Of a stretch of 64,000 nucleotides of DNA, positions 8,745 to 17,493 are shown one piece after another (within the stretch, counting starts at the first letter, position 1; the number at the start of each line of letters is the position of its first letter). Origin of the DNA: Massilia norwichensis (lineage in GTDB: Bacteria; Pseudomonadota; Gammaproteobacteria; Burkholderiales; Burkholderiaceae_D); NCBI RefSeq assembly GCF_024753245.1, contig NZ_JANUGX010000015.1, positions 60,314 to 124,313 of the forward strand, read 5' to 3'. The notes under the pieces were generated by a model that had not been told where the DNA came from, made no database searches, and was given only the letters and a program-made list of their open reading frames with translations. The position numbers and the translations under genes are program-made.

Positions 8745-9749
8745 TCAACGCAGTCCGACCGCCCCTCGGCAAATACGGTCCAGTAAGGCGGCGAACGGCA
8801 TCCCGGCCGCCAGTGCCGCTTGCGGTAACAGGCTGGTTGCCGTCATGCCCGGCAGCGAATTCGCTTCCAGGCAGTAGATGTTACCTGCGTCGTCGAGCCG
8901 GAAGTCGACCCGGCTGTACGATCCCAGTTTGAGCGCGGCATGCGCGCGCAGCGCATGCGCCTGCAACTGCGCCGCCTGCGCGGGCGGGATCGGCGCGGGA
9001 AACAGTTCGCGCGCGCCGTTCACCTGGTATTTGGCCTTGTAGTCGAACACGTCCGCCGACACGATAATCTCGCCGACCGGCAGCGCTGTCCCGTCCAGGA
9101 TGCCGACCGTGAATTCGCGGCCGGCGACGAAAGCCTCGATGATCACTTCGTCGTCGTAACGATGCGCCTTGCGCAAGGCCTCATCGAGTTCGCCGGCGGC
9201 GCGCACCACGCTCAGGTCGATGGTCGAGCCCTGCTTGTTCGGCTTCACGACCACAGGCCAACCGAGCTGCCGCTCGACGTCGGCGGCGCTTGCCGGCGAC
9301 ATCATCCAGTCCGCGGTGGGCACACCCGCGGCCCGGAACAGACGCTTGCTGAGGTCTTTGTCCATGGCGACGGCACTGGCGATGTGGTTGCTTCCCGTGT
9401 AAGGCACGCCAGCCAGGTCGAGCAGGGCCTGGATGCGGCCATCCTCGCCGGCGCCGCCGTGCAGCGCGATCAGCACGACGTCGGCATCGCGGATGTCGCG
9501 TGTATCGACCCGCGTACCGACTCCTTGCGCACCGACGGTGGCAAGTTCGGTCGACGTCGGCGGTTCCGGCGCGACGCCGGCTTCGAGCAAGCGCTGTTCA
9601 TCTGTCAAAGACAGGCGACCGGTGGCCGTGTCGACGGAAAATACGTCGTGCCCGCTCTGGCGCAGCGCAGGAATGATTTGTGCGGCACTCGCGATCGATA
9701 CTTGGCGTTCTTCGCTGAGCCCGCCGAACAATACGGCAATTTTCATCAT
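8745..9749 (-). CDS. ddl: D-alanine--D-alanine ligase
   Basis: The 334-aa ATP-grasp enzyme joins two D-alanines for peptidoglycan precursor synthesis. Motifs: KIAVLFGGLSEERQVSIASA at the N-terminus (substrate loop; the usual form is GGxSxERxVSLxSG), LHGGAGEDGRIQALLDLAGVPYTGS, PVVVKPNKQGSTIDLSVV (ATP-binding) and CLEANSLPGMTATSLLPQAA near the C-terminus. Length suits the family (about 305-370). It stands alone, not in a division and cell wall cluster, so it could be a second ligase or a relative accepting a different D-amino acid. The gene starts with two consecutive Met codons. Confidence 0.88.
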   Translation of the reverse strand: MMKIAVLFGGLSEERQVSIASAAQIIPALRQSGHDVFSVDTATGRLSLTDEQRLLEAGVAPEPPTSTELATVGAQGVGTRVDTRDIRDADVVLIALHGGAGEDGRIQALLDLAGVPYTGSNHIASAVAMDKDLSKRLFRAAGVPTADWMMSPASAADVERQLGWPVVVKPNKQGSTIDLSVVRAAGELDEALRKAHRYDDEVIIEAFVAGREFTVGILDGTALPVGEIIVSADVFDYKAKYQVNGARELFPAPIPPAQAAQLQAHALRAHAALKLGSYSRVDFRLDDAGNIYCLEANSLPGMTATSLLPQAALAAGMPFAALLDRICRGAVGLR

Positions 9750-9904
9750 GCTCCCGTGATGCCGAGGGTTTTAAGGTGAGCGTTGCAGTTGGCCGAAGCC
9801 GGTTGTTCAGCTGAGAATAGCAGGTCGAGGCCGAGAAAAAGTCACGAAGTGTCACGTCGGCAACCGATCCGAAGCAGACATAGCGGACCTGTCTAAGCTT
9901 AACT

Positions 9905-10171
9905 TTAGACGACCTTTTTGCTCGCGTTTAACTGCTCGATTTGGTGCGCTCTTAACTCCTCAGAGTAGGGTTCTGAGGATGAAGCAAAGGGCTTGTACAC
10001 GCCAAGATCATACATTTCGTAATACTTTGACATGGCTTCTGTCCAGGACGATGCTTCAAACGTTGCGACTAAGCTGGCATCGTCCTTTAAAAATTGCGGC
10101 GGCCTTCCATCAGACACGAAGACCGACACGCCGTCTTCATCTTCCCATACCTCATGTAGCAAAGATGCCAT
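9905..10171 (-). CDS. Conserved small hypothetical protein
   Basis: An 88-aa acidic protein starting MASLLHEVWEDEDGVSVFVSDGRP. The opening, a short beta-hairpin-like segment then LVATFEASSWTEAMSKYYEMYDLG, resembles small uncharacterised proteobacterial proteins that begin LLHEVW and contain a TFEA...EAM..YY motif. No signal or membrane segment. The start chosen is the Met of MASLLHEVW rather than an earlier ATG at 10294, because the family-like sequence begins here. It overlaps the end of the upstream secreted-protein gene by 20 bp, so the two are probably translated together. Base composition is clearly lower in GC than the neighbours. Confidence 0.6.
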   Translation of the reverse strand: MASLLHEVWEDEDGVSVFVSDGRPPQFLKDDASLVATFEASSWTEAMSKYYEMYDLGVYKPFASSSEPYSEELRAHQIEQLNASKKVV

Positions 10172-10916
10172 TGTGCCCTCGATGGATGATTGAGTTGACG
10201 AGTGTAGAAAGGCTAACTGCTGAACGACCGCCTCTGGGCCGATAGCCGTCGTATTGTAGCGTCCGCCTCCGACCCGGATCGGACGCTGATTCAACGAGGG
10301 GTACCTTAAATTCCCAGAAAGGCTGGGCTATCCCTTGCCATAGGTATGCTTGTTTTTTTACCTTCCAGCGTGGCCCAATCCGAACGAACCAGAAGCCTTC
10401 GCCACCACAGATTGTCTCCGAGAAAGTCCTGCAAGACTCTACATAGACCAGTGCATTGCTCGCGGTCTGATCGAAGACTACTTTTGATAGGCCGACGGCA
10501 AGAAGCCCGTTAGGGCTCTTGCCATGCTCAACGAGTTTCAGGAACCTGGTTTGCTCGACGAACCCCATTAATGCTGCAGAGTCAGTTGAAACATTTAAGC
10601 CGGCAAGGGATGCGGCACCATGTTCACGAGGTTCAAGCAAGCCCTTCTGGAGTATTGGCGGCAGGCCGCGAAGTCGCGAGGTGAATTGTTTTTCGGGTAG
10701 GTGGCGCGGCACCCGGGGTAGCAAAATCGTTTCGGAAGGAATTGCTGTGTCCCACACAACAAATCTTTCTGGAGCCTCATGTTTTATGACTTGGTCGAGA
10801 ACGACCTGGTAAATTTTTTGGTCGGCCGTAAATGCTGCCACGCTGGAGTCGGCGTGCGCGGTCCCAGCCAGACACAACAAAGTCTTCAGCGTGATCTGTA
10901 CAGCAAACTTATTCAT
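10152..10916 (-). CDS. Secreted protein of unknown function
   Basis: The 254-aa product begins MNKFAVQITLKTLLCLAGTAHADS, a Sec-type signal peptide with likely cleavage after AHA, so it is expected in the periplasm. The mature part has no motif I recognise; it contains two Cys (VESCRTFSETICGG) that may pair, and a W-rich stretch GEGFWFVRIGPRWKVKKQAYLWQG. After about residue 205 the sequence becomes Arg/Ser-rich and runs into the next gene, which suggests that the original stop was lost or that the tail is not conserved. Lower GC than surroundings, consistent with later acquisition. Confidence 0.55.
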   Translation of the reverse strand: MNKFAVQITLKTLLCLAGTAHADSSVAAFTADQKIYQVVLDQVIKHEAPERFVVWDTAIPSETILLPRVPRHLPEKQFTSRLRGLPPILQKGLLEPREHGAASLAGLNVSTDSAALMGFVEQTRFLKLVEHGKSPNGLLAVGLSKVVFDQTASNALVYVESCRTFSETICGGEGFWFVRIGPRWKVKKQAYLWQGIAQPFWEFKVPLVESASDPGRRRTLQYDGYRPRGGRSAVSLSTLVNSIIHRGHNGIFAT

Positions 10917-11216
10917 ATACAAGAGTCTTTCGGCTGAGTACCAAGTTTTCTTCCTGCACAAACGTCCGCTCAGCGGCGTTGTAAAGGAACACTGAACGTC
11001 GCCCGTGGCCACTAGCGGACGTTAACCAGCGGACAGTGTAAGAGGGCCTTGCCGCCATCGCAAGTGACGACAGGGCGTATCTAGCAACCCTTTCTTCAGT
11101 CAGCGAAACTTTTTTCATCTTTCACGATTGTCACAAGGTGACGCCTGCAGGATTTTCATTGACATCCTTTTCAGTATGTTCTTTAATTTCTGCATTAACA
11201 GAAATAAGAGAAAATC
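10917..11216. other. Gene-poor, lower-GC interval
   Basis: About 300 bases between the secreted-protein gene and the GbsR gene. The minus strand holds an open frame of 69 codons (10909-11118, MKKVSLTEERVARYALSSLA...) with no recognisable motif and no clear ribosome site; I do not call it a gene. The segment just before the GbsR start (about 11140-11215) is AT-rich and probably contains its promoter. Nothing else was seen. Confidence 0.4.
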
Positions 11217-11759
11217 ATGCTGAACAGCCCAACCGCGCAGAAATTTATCCTGCACTGGGGAGAGATGGGCACCCGCTGGGGCGTCAACCGCACCGTCGCG
11301 CAGATCCACGCGCTGCTGTTCCTGGCCGACCGGCCGCTGGCCGCCGACGAGATCGTCGAGACGCTGGGCGTGGCGCGTTCGAACGTCAGCAACAGCCTGA
11401 AGGAACTGCAGAGCTGGAAGCTGGTGCGCGTCACCCACGTGCTGGGCGACCGGCGCGACCATTTCACGGCCCTGCAGGATGTGTGGGAGATCTTCCGCGT
11501 CATCGTCGAGGAGCGCAAACGCCGCGAGATCGACCCGACCCTGACCGTGCTGCGCGAATGCGCGATCGAGGGCACGCAGGACCCCGAACTCGACGTCGCC
11601 GCGCTGGCGCGCATGCAGACCACGCTGGACTTCCTCGAGATGCTCAGCGCCACCTTCGAGGACTACAAGCACCTCTCGCCGCAGACCATGCAGCGCATGC
11701 TGAAGATGGGCGGCAAGCTGGCCGGCTTCCTCGGACCGAACGACAAAAAGCCGTCATGA
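11217..11759 (+). CDS. GbsR/MarR-family transcriptional regulator
   Basis: A 180-aa winged-helix regulator. Residues about 30-95 give the GbsR-type DNA-binding fold: VAQIHALLFLADRPLAADEIVETLGVARSNVSNSLKELQSW followed by the wing VRVTHVLGDRRDHF. The rest is helical and probably dimerises. GbsR proteins were first known from glycine-betaine synthesis, but many proteobacterial members have other or unknown targets. It leads a plus-strand operon: its stop overlaps the ATG of a gene remnant by 4 bp, and membrane-protein and epimerase genes follow. It is likely to control its own operon. Confidence 0.88.
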   Translation: MLNSPTAQKFILHWGEMGTRWGVNRTVAQIHALLFLADRPLAADEIVETLGVARSNVSNSLKELQSWKLVRVTHVLGDRRDHFTALQDVWEIFRVIVEERKRREIDPTLTVLRECAIEGTQDPELDVAALARMQTTLDFLEMLSATFEDYKHLSPQTMQRMLKMGGKLAGFLGPNDKKPS

Positions 11760-11812
11760 ACACCGCGCCGACGCTGTACCGCGACGGCCTGTGCCCGTTT
11801 TGCGTCCAATGA
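11756..11812 (+). pseudogene. 18-codon stump of a DCC-family (DUF393) gene
   Basis: A frame that starts at an ATG overlapping the GbsR stop (ATGA) reads MNTAPTLYRDGLCPFCVQ and then stops. The YRDGLCPFC pattern is the N-terminal beta strand and CxxC of DCC-type thiol-disulfide oxidoreductases (x-Y-D-G-x-C-P-x-C), normally about 110-140 aa. Only this start remains; the ribosome site of the next gene (GAGGAAG) follows at once. The simplest reading is an internal deletion that removed the rest of a DCC gene once part of this operon. It might instead be a retained leader peptide. Confidence 0.55.
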
Positions 11813-11822
11813 GAGGAAGAAC

Positions 11823-12269
11823 ATGGAACATTCTGCGATGAGGAAATGGGCGGTGCACTGGCTGCTGCTGGTCTGCGCCGTGCACGTGGCGGTCGGCGCG
11901 CTGCTGCCCTGGCTGGGCGGGGCCGCGCTGTTCGACGGCTATCACCGCGGCGTCGAAGCCGCCTTCTGGCCGGCCGGCGCGCCCGCCGAGGCACGGGGTT
12001 TGCAGACCTGGTGGATCGCGCTGTTCGGCCCGACCGTGCAGGTGATGGCACTGTTCATGTTCGCGCTGGTACGCCTGGCGGACCGCTTGCGCCAGCCGGC
12101 GATCTGGCTGTGGCTGATCGCCGGCCTGGCCATCTGGGCGCCGCAGGACATCCTGGTATCGATGCGTGCGGATTGCTGGGCGCACGTGGCGGTGGATGCG
12201 TTTGCGCTGGCGGTGATGTTGCCGCCATTGGCGTGGCTGTGGTTCCATGACCGGAGGGCCGAGGCATGA
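11823..12269 (+). CDS. Four-helix inner-membrane protein, unknown function
   Basis: A 148-aa hydrophobic protein with about four membrane segments (roughly residues 9-30, 63-88, 93-112 and 120-142), the last ended by the basic tail FHDRRAEA. A second possible start is five codons in (MRKWAVHW). It sits between the GbsR/DCC-stump pair and the epimerase gene, whose ATG overlaps its stop by 4 bp, so it is in the same operon and probably works with the N-terminal membrane part of the epimerase. I recognise no enzymatic motif. Confidence 0.72.
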   Translation: MEHSAMRKWAVHWLLLVCAVHVAVGALLPWLGGAALFDGYHRGVEAAFWPAGAPAEARGLQTWWIALFGPTVQVMALFMFALVRLADRLRQPAIWLWLIAGLAIWAPQDILVSMRADCWAHVAVDAFALAVMLPPLAWLWFHDRRAEA

Positions 12270-13741
12270 ACACCCAAACGTTGGCATTGCAGCTAATGGC
12301 CGCACAAGGCTGCCTGGGCGCCTTCGATACCCTCTATCACCACGAGCTGACCGAAACCCTGGCGCAGCGGACCACGGCGCGCAAGGAACTCGCGATCCAC
12401 GCCGTGCGGGCGCTGCTCTACGCGCTGCTGTTCGTCGGCCTGGCGTACTGGGAATGGCACGGCCTGCTGGCCTGGCTGCTGCTCGGCGTGTTCGGCGTCG
12501 AGATCGTGCTGACGCTGTGGGACTTCGTGGTCGAAGACCGTACCCGGCTGCTGCCGGCCAGCGAGCGCGTCACGCACACGGTCCTGGCGATCAATGGCGG
12601 CGCCTTCATCACATTGCTGGCGCTGAACGCGGGCGACTGGGCCGCGCAGCCGACCGGCCTGGCCTGGCGTCCGCAGGGCTGGCTGAGCGTGTTCCTGGCG
12701 CTGTGCGGCATCGGCGTCGGTCTGTCGGGCCTGCGCGACGGGCTGGCTGCGCTGCGGCTGGGCCGCGCGGCCGACAGCGTCGCGAACACGCCGCCCGTCG
12801 AGTTCGATCGCATCAAACGCATGGTGCTGGTGACCGGCGCCACCGGCTTCGTCGGCCAGAACCTGGTGCGGGCGCTGCTGCGCGACGGCCACGAAGTCAT
12901 CGTCCTGACGCGCCAGGCGCGGCAGGCGGCGTGGCAGTTCGAGGGCAGGGTGCGCTGCATTGAATCGATGGACGAACTGGGGACGGCGGCGCAGGTCGAT
13001 GTGGTCGTCAACCTGGCCGGCGCACGCATCCTCGGGCCGCGCTGGAGCGAGAAACGCAAGGCGGCGCTGCGCCGCAGCCGCGTGGCGCAGACGCAGCGCG
13101 TGGTCGCGTGGATCGCGCGCGCCGAGCACAAACCCTTCCTGTTGCTGTCGGCGTCGGCGATCGGCTACTACGGCATCCAGAAAATCGGAGATGCGAGTGC
13201 GCTGAGTGAAACCGCGCCGCCGCAGCCGGTCTTCATGTCGGACCTGTGCCGCGAATGGGAAGAGGCGGCGGGCGCGGCGGCCCAGTATGGCGTGCAGGTC
13301 GAGTGCATGCGCTTCGGCCTGGTGCTGGGCATGGGCGGGGCGCTGCCGATGATGCTGCTGCCGATCCTGCTGGGGCTGGGCGGGCGGCTGGGCAGCGGCC
13401 GCCAGTGGCTGTCATGGATCCACGTGGACGACGTCGTGCGGGCGATGGCGCACCGCTGGCAGCAGGCGCTGGGGGCAGGGCAGGCCAATGTCGGCAAGGT
13501 CGGCGCCACCAACTTCACGGCGCCGGAGTGCGTGAGCCAGGCCGATTTCAGCCGGACCGCGGCGCGCGTCTGGCACCGTCCGGCGATCCTGCCGACGCCG
13601 GGCTGGCCGATGCGGCTGGCGCTGGGCGAGCAGGCCGACCTGCTACTGGAAGGTCAGCGCGTGGTGCCGGCGCGGCTGGAGCGGGAGGGTTTCGTGTTCC
13701 GCTATCCGGGATTAATGCAGGCCCTGCAGAGCCTGAAGTAA
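12266..13741 (+). CDS. Membrane-anchored TIGR01777-family NAD-dependent epimerase
   Basis: A 491-aa fusion. Residues 1-175 contain about four membrane segments (LLYALLFVGLAYW, LLAWLLLGVFGVEIVLTLW, LAINGGAFITLLAL, WLSVFLALCGIGVGL). From about residue 188 follows a Rossmann epimerase of the YfcH/TIGR01777 group: VLVTGATGFVGQNLVRALL, VVVNLAGARILGPRW, LLSASAIGYYG (active-site YxxxK is poorly kept, YYGIQK) and a C-terminal PTPGWPMRLALGE segment. YfcH relatives are about 300 aa; the added membrane half is seen in some betaproteobacteria. The substrate is unknown. Last gene of the GbsR operon. Confidence 0.85.
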   Translation: MNTQTLALQLMAAQGCLGAFDTLYHHELTETLAQRTTARKELAIHAVRALLYALLFVGLAYWEWHGLLAWLLLGVFGVEIVLTLWDFVVEDRTRLLPASERVTHTVLAINGGAFITLLALNAGDWAAQPTGLAWRPQGWLSVFLALCGIGVGLSGLRDGLAALRLGRAADSVANTPPVEFDRIKRMVLVTGATGFVGQNLVRALLRDGHEVIVLTRQARQAAWQFEGRVRCIESMDELGTAAQVDVVVNLAGARILGPRWSEKRKAALRRSRVAQTQRVVAWIARAEHKPFLLLSASAIGYYGIQKIGDASALSETAPPQPVFMSDLCREWEEAAGAAAQYGVQVECMRFGLVLGMGGALPMMLLPILLGLGGRLGSGRQWLSWIHVDDVVRAMAHRWQQALGAGQANVGKVGATNFTAPECVSQADFSRTAARVWHRPAILPTPGWPMRLALGEQADLLLEGQRVVPARLEREGFVFRYPGLMQALQSLK

Positions 13742-13857
13742 GGGACGGCGCCCTTTGCGGGGCGCTTCCGACTCCGTGATCTGCAACTAACCGACTTGAG
13801 CAAGCAGGAAGCCAAGGAACCGGGGCCTGACCGGCCCCGCAAACCGGCAACCAACGA
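13742..13857. other. Convergent spacer with two GC-rich hairpins
   Basis: Two inverted repeats lie between the convergent epimerase and sixA genes: GCGCCC/GGGCGC (13748-13765, 6-nt loop) and CGGGGCC/GGCCCCG (13821-13839, 5-nt loop). Neither is followed by a T run in either direction, so they are weak candidates for terminators, but their place between converging transcripts suggests that role. Confidence 0.35.
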
Positions 13858-14337
13858 TCAGCGCAGCTTCCCCACCATATCCGGCCCCACCGCCAGCCGC
13901 ACAAAAGGCGCCGGATCCTGCTCGCCCTTGTGCGCAATCCAGAACACGCTGGCCTTGCGGATCTTCCACTCATGCGGCGCGCCGCAGAAGATCAGCGAAG
14001 CCACCTGGCCCAGCAGCGGATTATGGCCGACGACGACCACCGGCAGCCGCGCGTCCGGCCACCCGCAAGCCTCCAGGATGGCCTGCGGCGTCGAGTCGGT
14101 GTTCAGCGCGTCGACGGTTTGGAACTTGCGCCCCAGCGCTTCGGCGGTCTGCACGCAGCGGGTGGCGGGGCTGGCCAGGATGCGGCATTGCGCCGGCAGC
14201 TGACGGTCGAGCCAGGCGCCGACGCGCGAGGCGTGGCGCGCGCCCTTGGCCGTCAGCACGCGCAGCTGGTCGGCGAGTTGGTCGGGCTTGTGCGGTTCAG
14301 CCTCGGCGTGGCGCCACAGAATCAGTTCCATGCTCAT
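13858..14337 (-). CDS. sixA: Phosphohistidine phosphatase SixA
   Basis: A 159-aa histidine phosphatase. It carries the catalytic LILWRHAEAEP at residues 5-15, the conserved ASPATRCVQTAEAL block and VVVVGHNPLLGQVASLIF with the second histidine. SixA removes phosphate from phosphohistidine, for example on the PTS protein NPr or ArcB. The gene follows ppk on the same strand and overlaps it by 41 bp, a pairing common in betaproteobacteria, and a functional link to polyphosphate or nitrogen-PTS control is plausible but unproved. Confidence 0.9.
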   Translation of the reverse strand: MSMELILWRHAEAEPHKPDQLADQLRVLTAKGARHASRVGAWLDRQLPAQCRILASPATRCVQTAEALGRKFQTVDALNTDSTPQAILEACGWPDARLPVVVVGHNPLLGQVASLIFCGAPHEWKIRKASVFWIAHKGEQDPAPFVRLAVGPDMVGKLR

Positions 14338-16459
14338 TGTCCTTGTTATGCGACTCCACCGACGCCTCCAGGCCCAGCATCTCCATCAGGTGCAGCTGGG
14401 CGCTGTAGGGCGCCTGGCTGCCGCGCGGCTTGCGGCGCCGGTAATGGCCGTCGCTGCCCAGTTCCCAGGCGTTGACGTTGTCCTTCAGGTAGACCTGCAG
14501 GCCTTCGCGGATCACGCGCTTCTTCAGCGCCGGCGAGCGCACCGGAAAAGCGACCTCCACGCGGCGAAACAGGTTGCGGTTCATCCAGTCGGCGCTGCTG
14601 AGCCAGATGTCGTGCTGGAGATTATTGCGGAAGTAGAAGATGCGGCTGTGCTCGAGGAAGCGGCCGACGATCGAGCGCACGCGGATGTTCTCCGACAGTC
14701 CCGGCACGCCCGGCCGCAAAGCGCAGGCGCCGCGCACGATCAGGTCGATGCGCACGCCGTCCTTCGAGGCGTCGTACAGCGCGCGGATCACGGATTCGTC
14801 GGTCAGCGAATTCATCTTGGCGATGATGCGCGCCGGCTTGCCCTCGCGCGCGATCGCCGCTTCCTGGCGGATCGCCTTCACGATCTCCTTCTGCAGCGAG
14901 AAGGGCGCCAGCCAGATGCTCGACAGCTGGGTCGGACGCGTCATGCTGGTCAGGTGGATGAAGACCTCGTTGACATCTAGCGTGATTTCTTCGTCGGCGG
15001 TCAGCAGGCCGAAGTCGGTGTAATGCTTGGCGGTGGTCGGATTGTAGTTGCCGGTGCCGAGGTGGGCGTAGCGGCGCAGGCCGTCCTGCTCGCGGCGCAG
15101 TACCAGGGCCAGCTTGGCGTGGGTCTTCAGGCCGACCACGCCGTACACGACCTGGGCCCCGGCTTCTTCCAGGCGCTCGGCCCAGTTGATGTTGGCTTCC
15201 TCGTCGAAGCGCGCCATCAGCTCGACGATGACCGTGACTTCCTTGCCGCGCAGGGCGGCGTTGATCAGCGCTTCCATCAGCTCGGAGTTGGCGCCGGCGC
15301 GGTAGATGGTCTGCTTGATCGCCACCACGCCCGGGTCGGCGGCGCAGCAGCGGATGAAGTCGATGACCGGCTCGAAGGACTGGAAGGGATGGTGCAGCAG
15401 CACGTCCTGCCGGCTGAGCACCGCGAAGATGTCGTGGTGGTTGACCAGCTTGGCCGGGAAGCCCGGTACGAAGGGGCCGAACTTCAGCTCGGGCCGGGCA
15501 TTGGTATTCACGATCTCCAGCAGGCGGCCCATGTTGACCGGGCCGTCGACGGCGAACAGGCGCGAGCGGTCGATCGCGAACTGGTCGAGCAGGAAGTCGG
15601 CCAGGTGGCGCGGGCAGCCGCGCCCGACTTCGAGGCGCACCGCGAAGCCGTAGTTGCGGCTGTGGAGTTCGCTCTGCAACGCCTGGCGCAGGTTCTTGAC
15701 CTCTTCCTCGTCGACCCAGAGGTCGCTGTTGCGGGTCACGCGGAACTGCGAATACGAGACCACTTCGCGCCCGGTGAACAGGTCGGCCATGTGGGCCTGG
15801 ATTACCGAGGACAGCAGGCAGTAGGAAGCGCCCGGCTTGTCGGACAGCTCGTCCGGCAGGCGGATCACGCGCGGCAGCACGCGCGGCGCCTTCATGATCG
15901 CGATGCCGGTGCCGCGCCCGAAGGCGTCCTTGCCGGCCAGCTCGACGATGAAGTTCAGGCTCTTGTTGATCACGCGCGGGAAGGGGTGGGCCGGGTCCAG
16001 CCCGACCGGCGTCAGCAGCGGCCGCACTTCCTTGTCGAAGTACTGCTTGACCCAGGCCTTCTGCGCCGCGTTGCGGTCCGAGCGGCGCAGCAGGTGAATG
16101 CCGTTCTCCGACAGGCGCGGCAGGATCTCGTTGTTCAGCAGCGCGTACTGGCGCGCGATGATCTGGCGGCATTCCTCGCTGGCGCCGTCGAGGTTGATGG
16201 TGGCGAGGTCGTCGGCGCCGCTCTGGTGGCGGTGCTGGGCCAGCAGGCTGGCGACGCGCACTTCGAAGAATTCGTCGAGGTTGCTGCTGACGATGCACAG
16301 GAAGCGCAGGCGTTCGAGCAGCGGGACGGACGGATCCTCGGCCTGCGCCAGGACCCGCCGGTTAAATTCCAGCAGCGATATCTCCCGGTTGAGGAAGGGT
16401 GCCGGGCTGTCGGAGGGGGACGCGGCCACTGCCTCGTCCGGTTTTGACTTCATATCCAT
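14297..16459 (-). CDS. ppk: Polyphosphate kinase 1
   Basis: The 720-aa enzyme makes long-chain polyphosphate from ATP. The start MDMKSKPDEAV was chosen since the family N-domain follows directly (FLNREISLLEFNRRVLAQAEDPSVPLLERLRFL); the frame upstream runs into the LysR gene without family similarity. Further hallmarks: SSNLDEFFEVRVA, HHPFQSFEPVIDFI, IVELMARFDEEANINWAERLEEAGAQVVYG and the autophosphorylated-His loop YAHLGTGNYNPTTAKHYTDFGLLT, then a phospholipase D-like second C-domain (LIVRGACALRPGVPG). Length fits PPK1 (about 690-730). Overlap with sixA suggests translational coupling. Likely membrane-associated. Confidence 0.96.
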   Translation of the reverse strand: MDMKSKPDEAVAASPSDSPAPFLNREISLLEFNRRVLAQAEDPSVPLLERLRFLCIVSSNLDEFFEVRVASLLAQHRHQSGADDLATINLDGASEECRQIIARQYALLNNEILPRLSENGIHLLRRSDRNAAQKAWVKQYFDKEVRPLLTPVGLDPAHPFPRVINKSLNFIVELAGKDAFGRGTGIAIMKAPRVLPRVIRLPDELSDKPGASYCLLSSVIQAHMADLFTGREVVSYSQFRVTRNSDLWVDEEEVKNLRQALQSELHSRNYGFAVRLEVGRGCPRHLADFLLDQFAIDRSRLFAVDGPVNMGRLLEIVNTNARPELKFGPFVPGFPAKLVNHHDIFAVLSRQDVLLHHPFQSFEPVIDFIRCCAADPGVVAIKQTIYRAGANSELMEALINAALRGKEVTVIVELMARFDEEANINWAERLEEAGAQVVYGVVGLKTHAKLALVLRREQDGLRRYAHLGTGNYNPTTAKHYTDFGLLTADEEITLDVNEVFIHLTSMTRPTQLSSIWLAPFSLQKEIVKAIRQEAAIAREGKPARIIAKMNSLTDESVIRALYDASKDGVRIDLIVRGACALRPGVPGLSENIRVRSIVGRFLEHSRIFYFRNNLQHDIWLSSADWMNRNLFRRVEVAFPVRSPALKKRVIREGLQVYLKDNVNAWELGSDGHYRRRKPRGSQAPYSAQLHLMEMLGLEASVESHNKDNEHGTDSVAPRRG

Positions 16460-16503
16460 TGGGCTCGAATGTTTCACTCGTGGCAACGGAGTGTAGAGCC
16501 CGA

Positions 16504-17493
16504 TTATGACAGCGTCGTGACGTGGACGGCGCCCGGTCTGCTGAGTGGCGGGCTCAAGCCGGGCAGCGGCCGCTCCACCGGACAATTCATCGCCAGCATC
16601 CGCTCCAGAGGCGGCGCCGCGCGCAGCCGCTCGCGCCACCAGCGCAGCGCCGCGCCATCCTCGCCGGTGCGCCAGGCCATGAACAGGGTCTCGTCCGGCT
16701 TCGGTTCCTCGACCGCTTTCTCGACCAGACGTCCGGCCTGGATCGCGGGACGGGCCCAGGCTTCGGGCAGGAAGCCGAAGCCGAGGCCGGCCACCTGGAA
16801 ATCGTACTTGGTCTGCATGTCGGGCACCGTGAGCGTGTCCTGACCAAACAGCAGGCCCACGGTGCGCGCCTGCAGCAGGCGCACCGAGTCCGCCACCGAG
16901 ACGGCGCGGTGCTCGCTCAGTTCGACCTTGCCGAGGCGGTGCCTGATGGCGGCCAGCGGATGCGAGGGCGCGACCACGAATACGAAGGACATCTTGCCCA
17001 GCGGCTCGGCGGTGTAGCCGCCGCCGGACGGTCCTTCGCCGGCGGCGCCGGCCAGGAAGTCGACGCGGCGGTCGAGCAGGCTCTCCCAGGTGCCGGACAG
17101 GGCTTCCTTGACGATGCGCAGGCGGGTCTGGTCGGCCACTTCATAAAAGGCGCGGATGTCGTCCTGCAGGCCGAGCGGCGACAGCGCCGAATCGACGCCG
17201 ATGGTGAATTCGGTCTCCCAGCCGGAGGCGACGCGGCGCACCCGGCTTTCGAGGTCGCCGGCCGCCTTCAGCAGGTATCGGCCTTCCTTCAGCAGCTCCT
17301 CGCCGGCCGCGGTCAGCACCACGCGCGGACCGAAGCGCTCGAACAAAGCGACGCCGAGGTCTTCCTCGAGCTTGGAAACGGTATAGGAAATCGTCGACGG
17401 CACCCGGAACAGTTCCTTGGCGGCGGCCGAAAAACTGCCGCGGCGGGCGATGGTGTCGACGGTGAGCAGGGCGTCGAGGCTGATTCTTAGCAT
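16504..17493 (-). CDS. LysR-family transcriptional regulator
   Basis: A 329-aa regulator with the LysR helix-turn-helix at residues about 4-62 (LDALLTVDTIARRGSFSAAAKELFRVPSTISYTVSKLEEDLGVALFERF) and a periplasmic-binding-like effector domain. The C-terminal 40 residues (PGLSPPLSRPGAVHVTTLS) extend beyond the usual end. It is divergent from the DUF4336 gene with only 22 bp between the two start codons; CTATT-TTAC-AATAG within that gap is a possible LysR site. Regulation of the neighbour is inferred from the layout. Confidence 0.9.
   Translation of the reverse strand: MLRISLDALLTVDTIARRGSFSAAAKELFRVPSTISYTVSKLEEDLGVALFERFGPRVVLTAAGEELLKEGRYLLKAAGDLESRVRRVASGWETEFTIGVDSALSPLGLQDDIRAFYEVADQTRLRIVKEALSGTWESLLDRRVDFLAGAAGEGPSGGGYTAEPLGKMSFVFVVAPSHPLAAIRHRLGKVELSEHRAVSVADSVRLLQARTVGLLFGQDTLTVPDMQTKYDFQVAGLGFGFLPEAWARPAIQAGRLVEKAVEEPKPDETLFMAWRTGEDGAALRWWRERLRAAPPLERMLAMNCPVERPLPGLSPPLSRPGAVHVTTLS

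Noticed and set aside
10909..11118. 69-codon minus-strand frame MKKVSLTEERVARYALSSLA...
   Set aside because: No ribosome site, no motif, overlaps the likely start of the secreted-protein gene; listed only as part of the gene-poor interval.
12266..13741. Reading the epimerase as SulA, a cell-division inhibitor
   Set aside because: Some family members carry that label in databases, but the motifs are those of TIGR01777/YfcH epimerases and no evidence links it to FtsZ.
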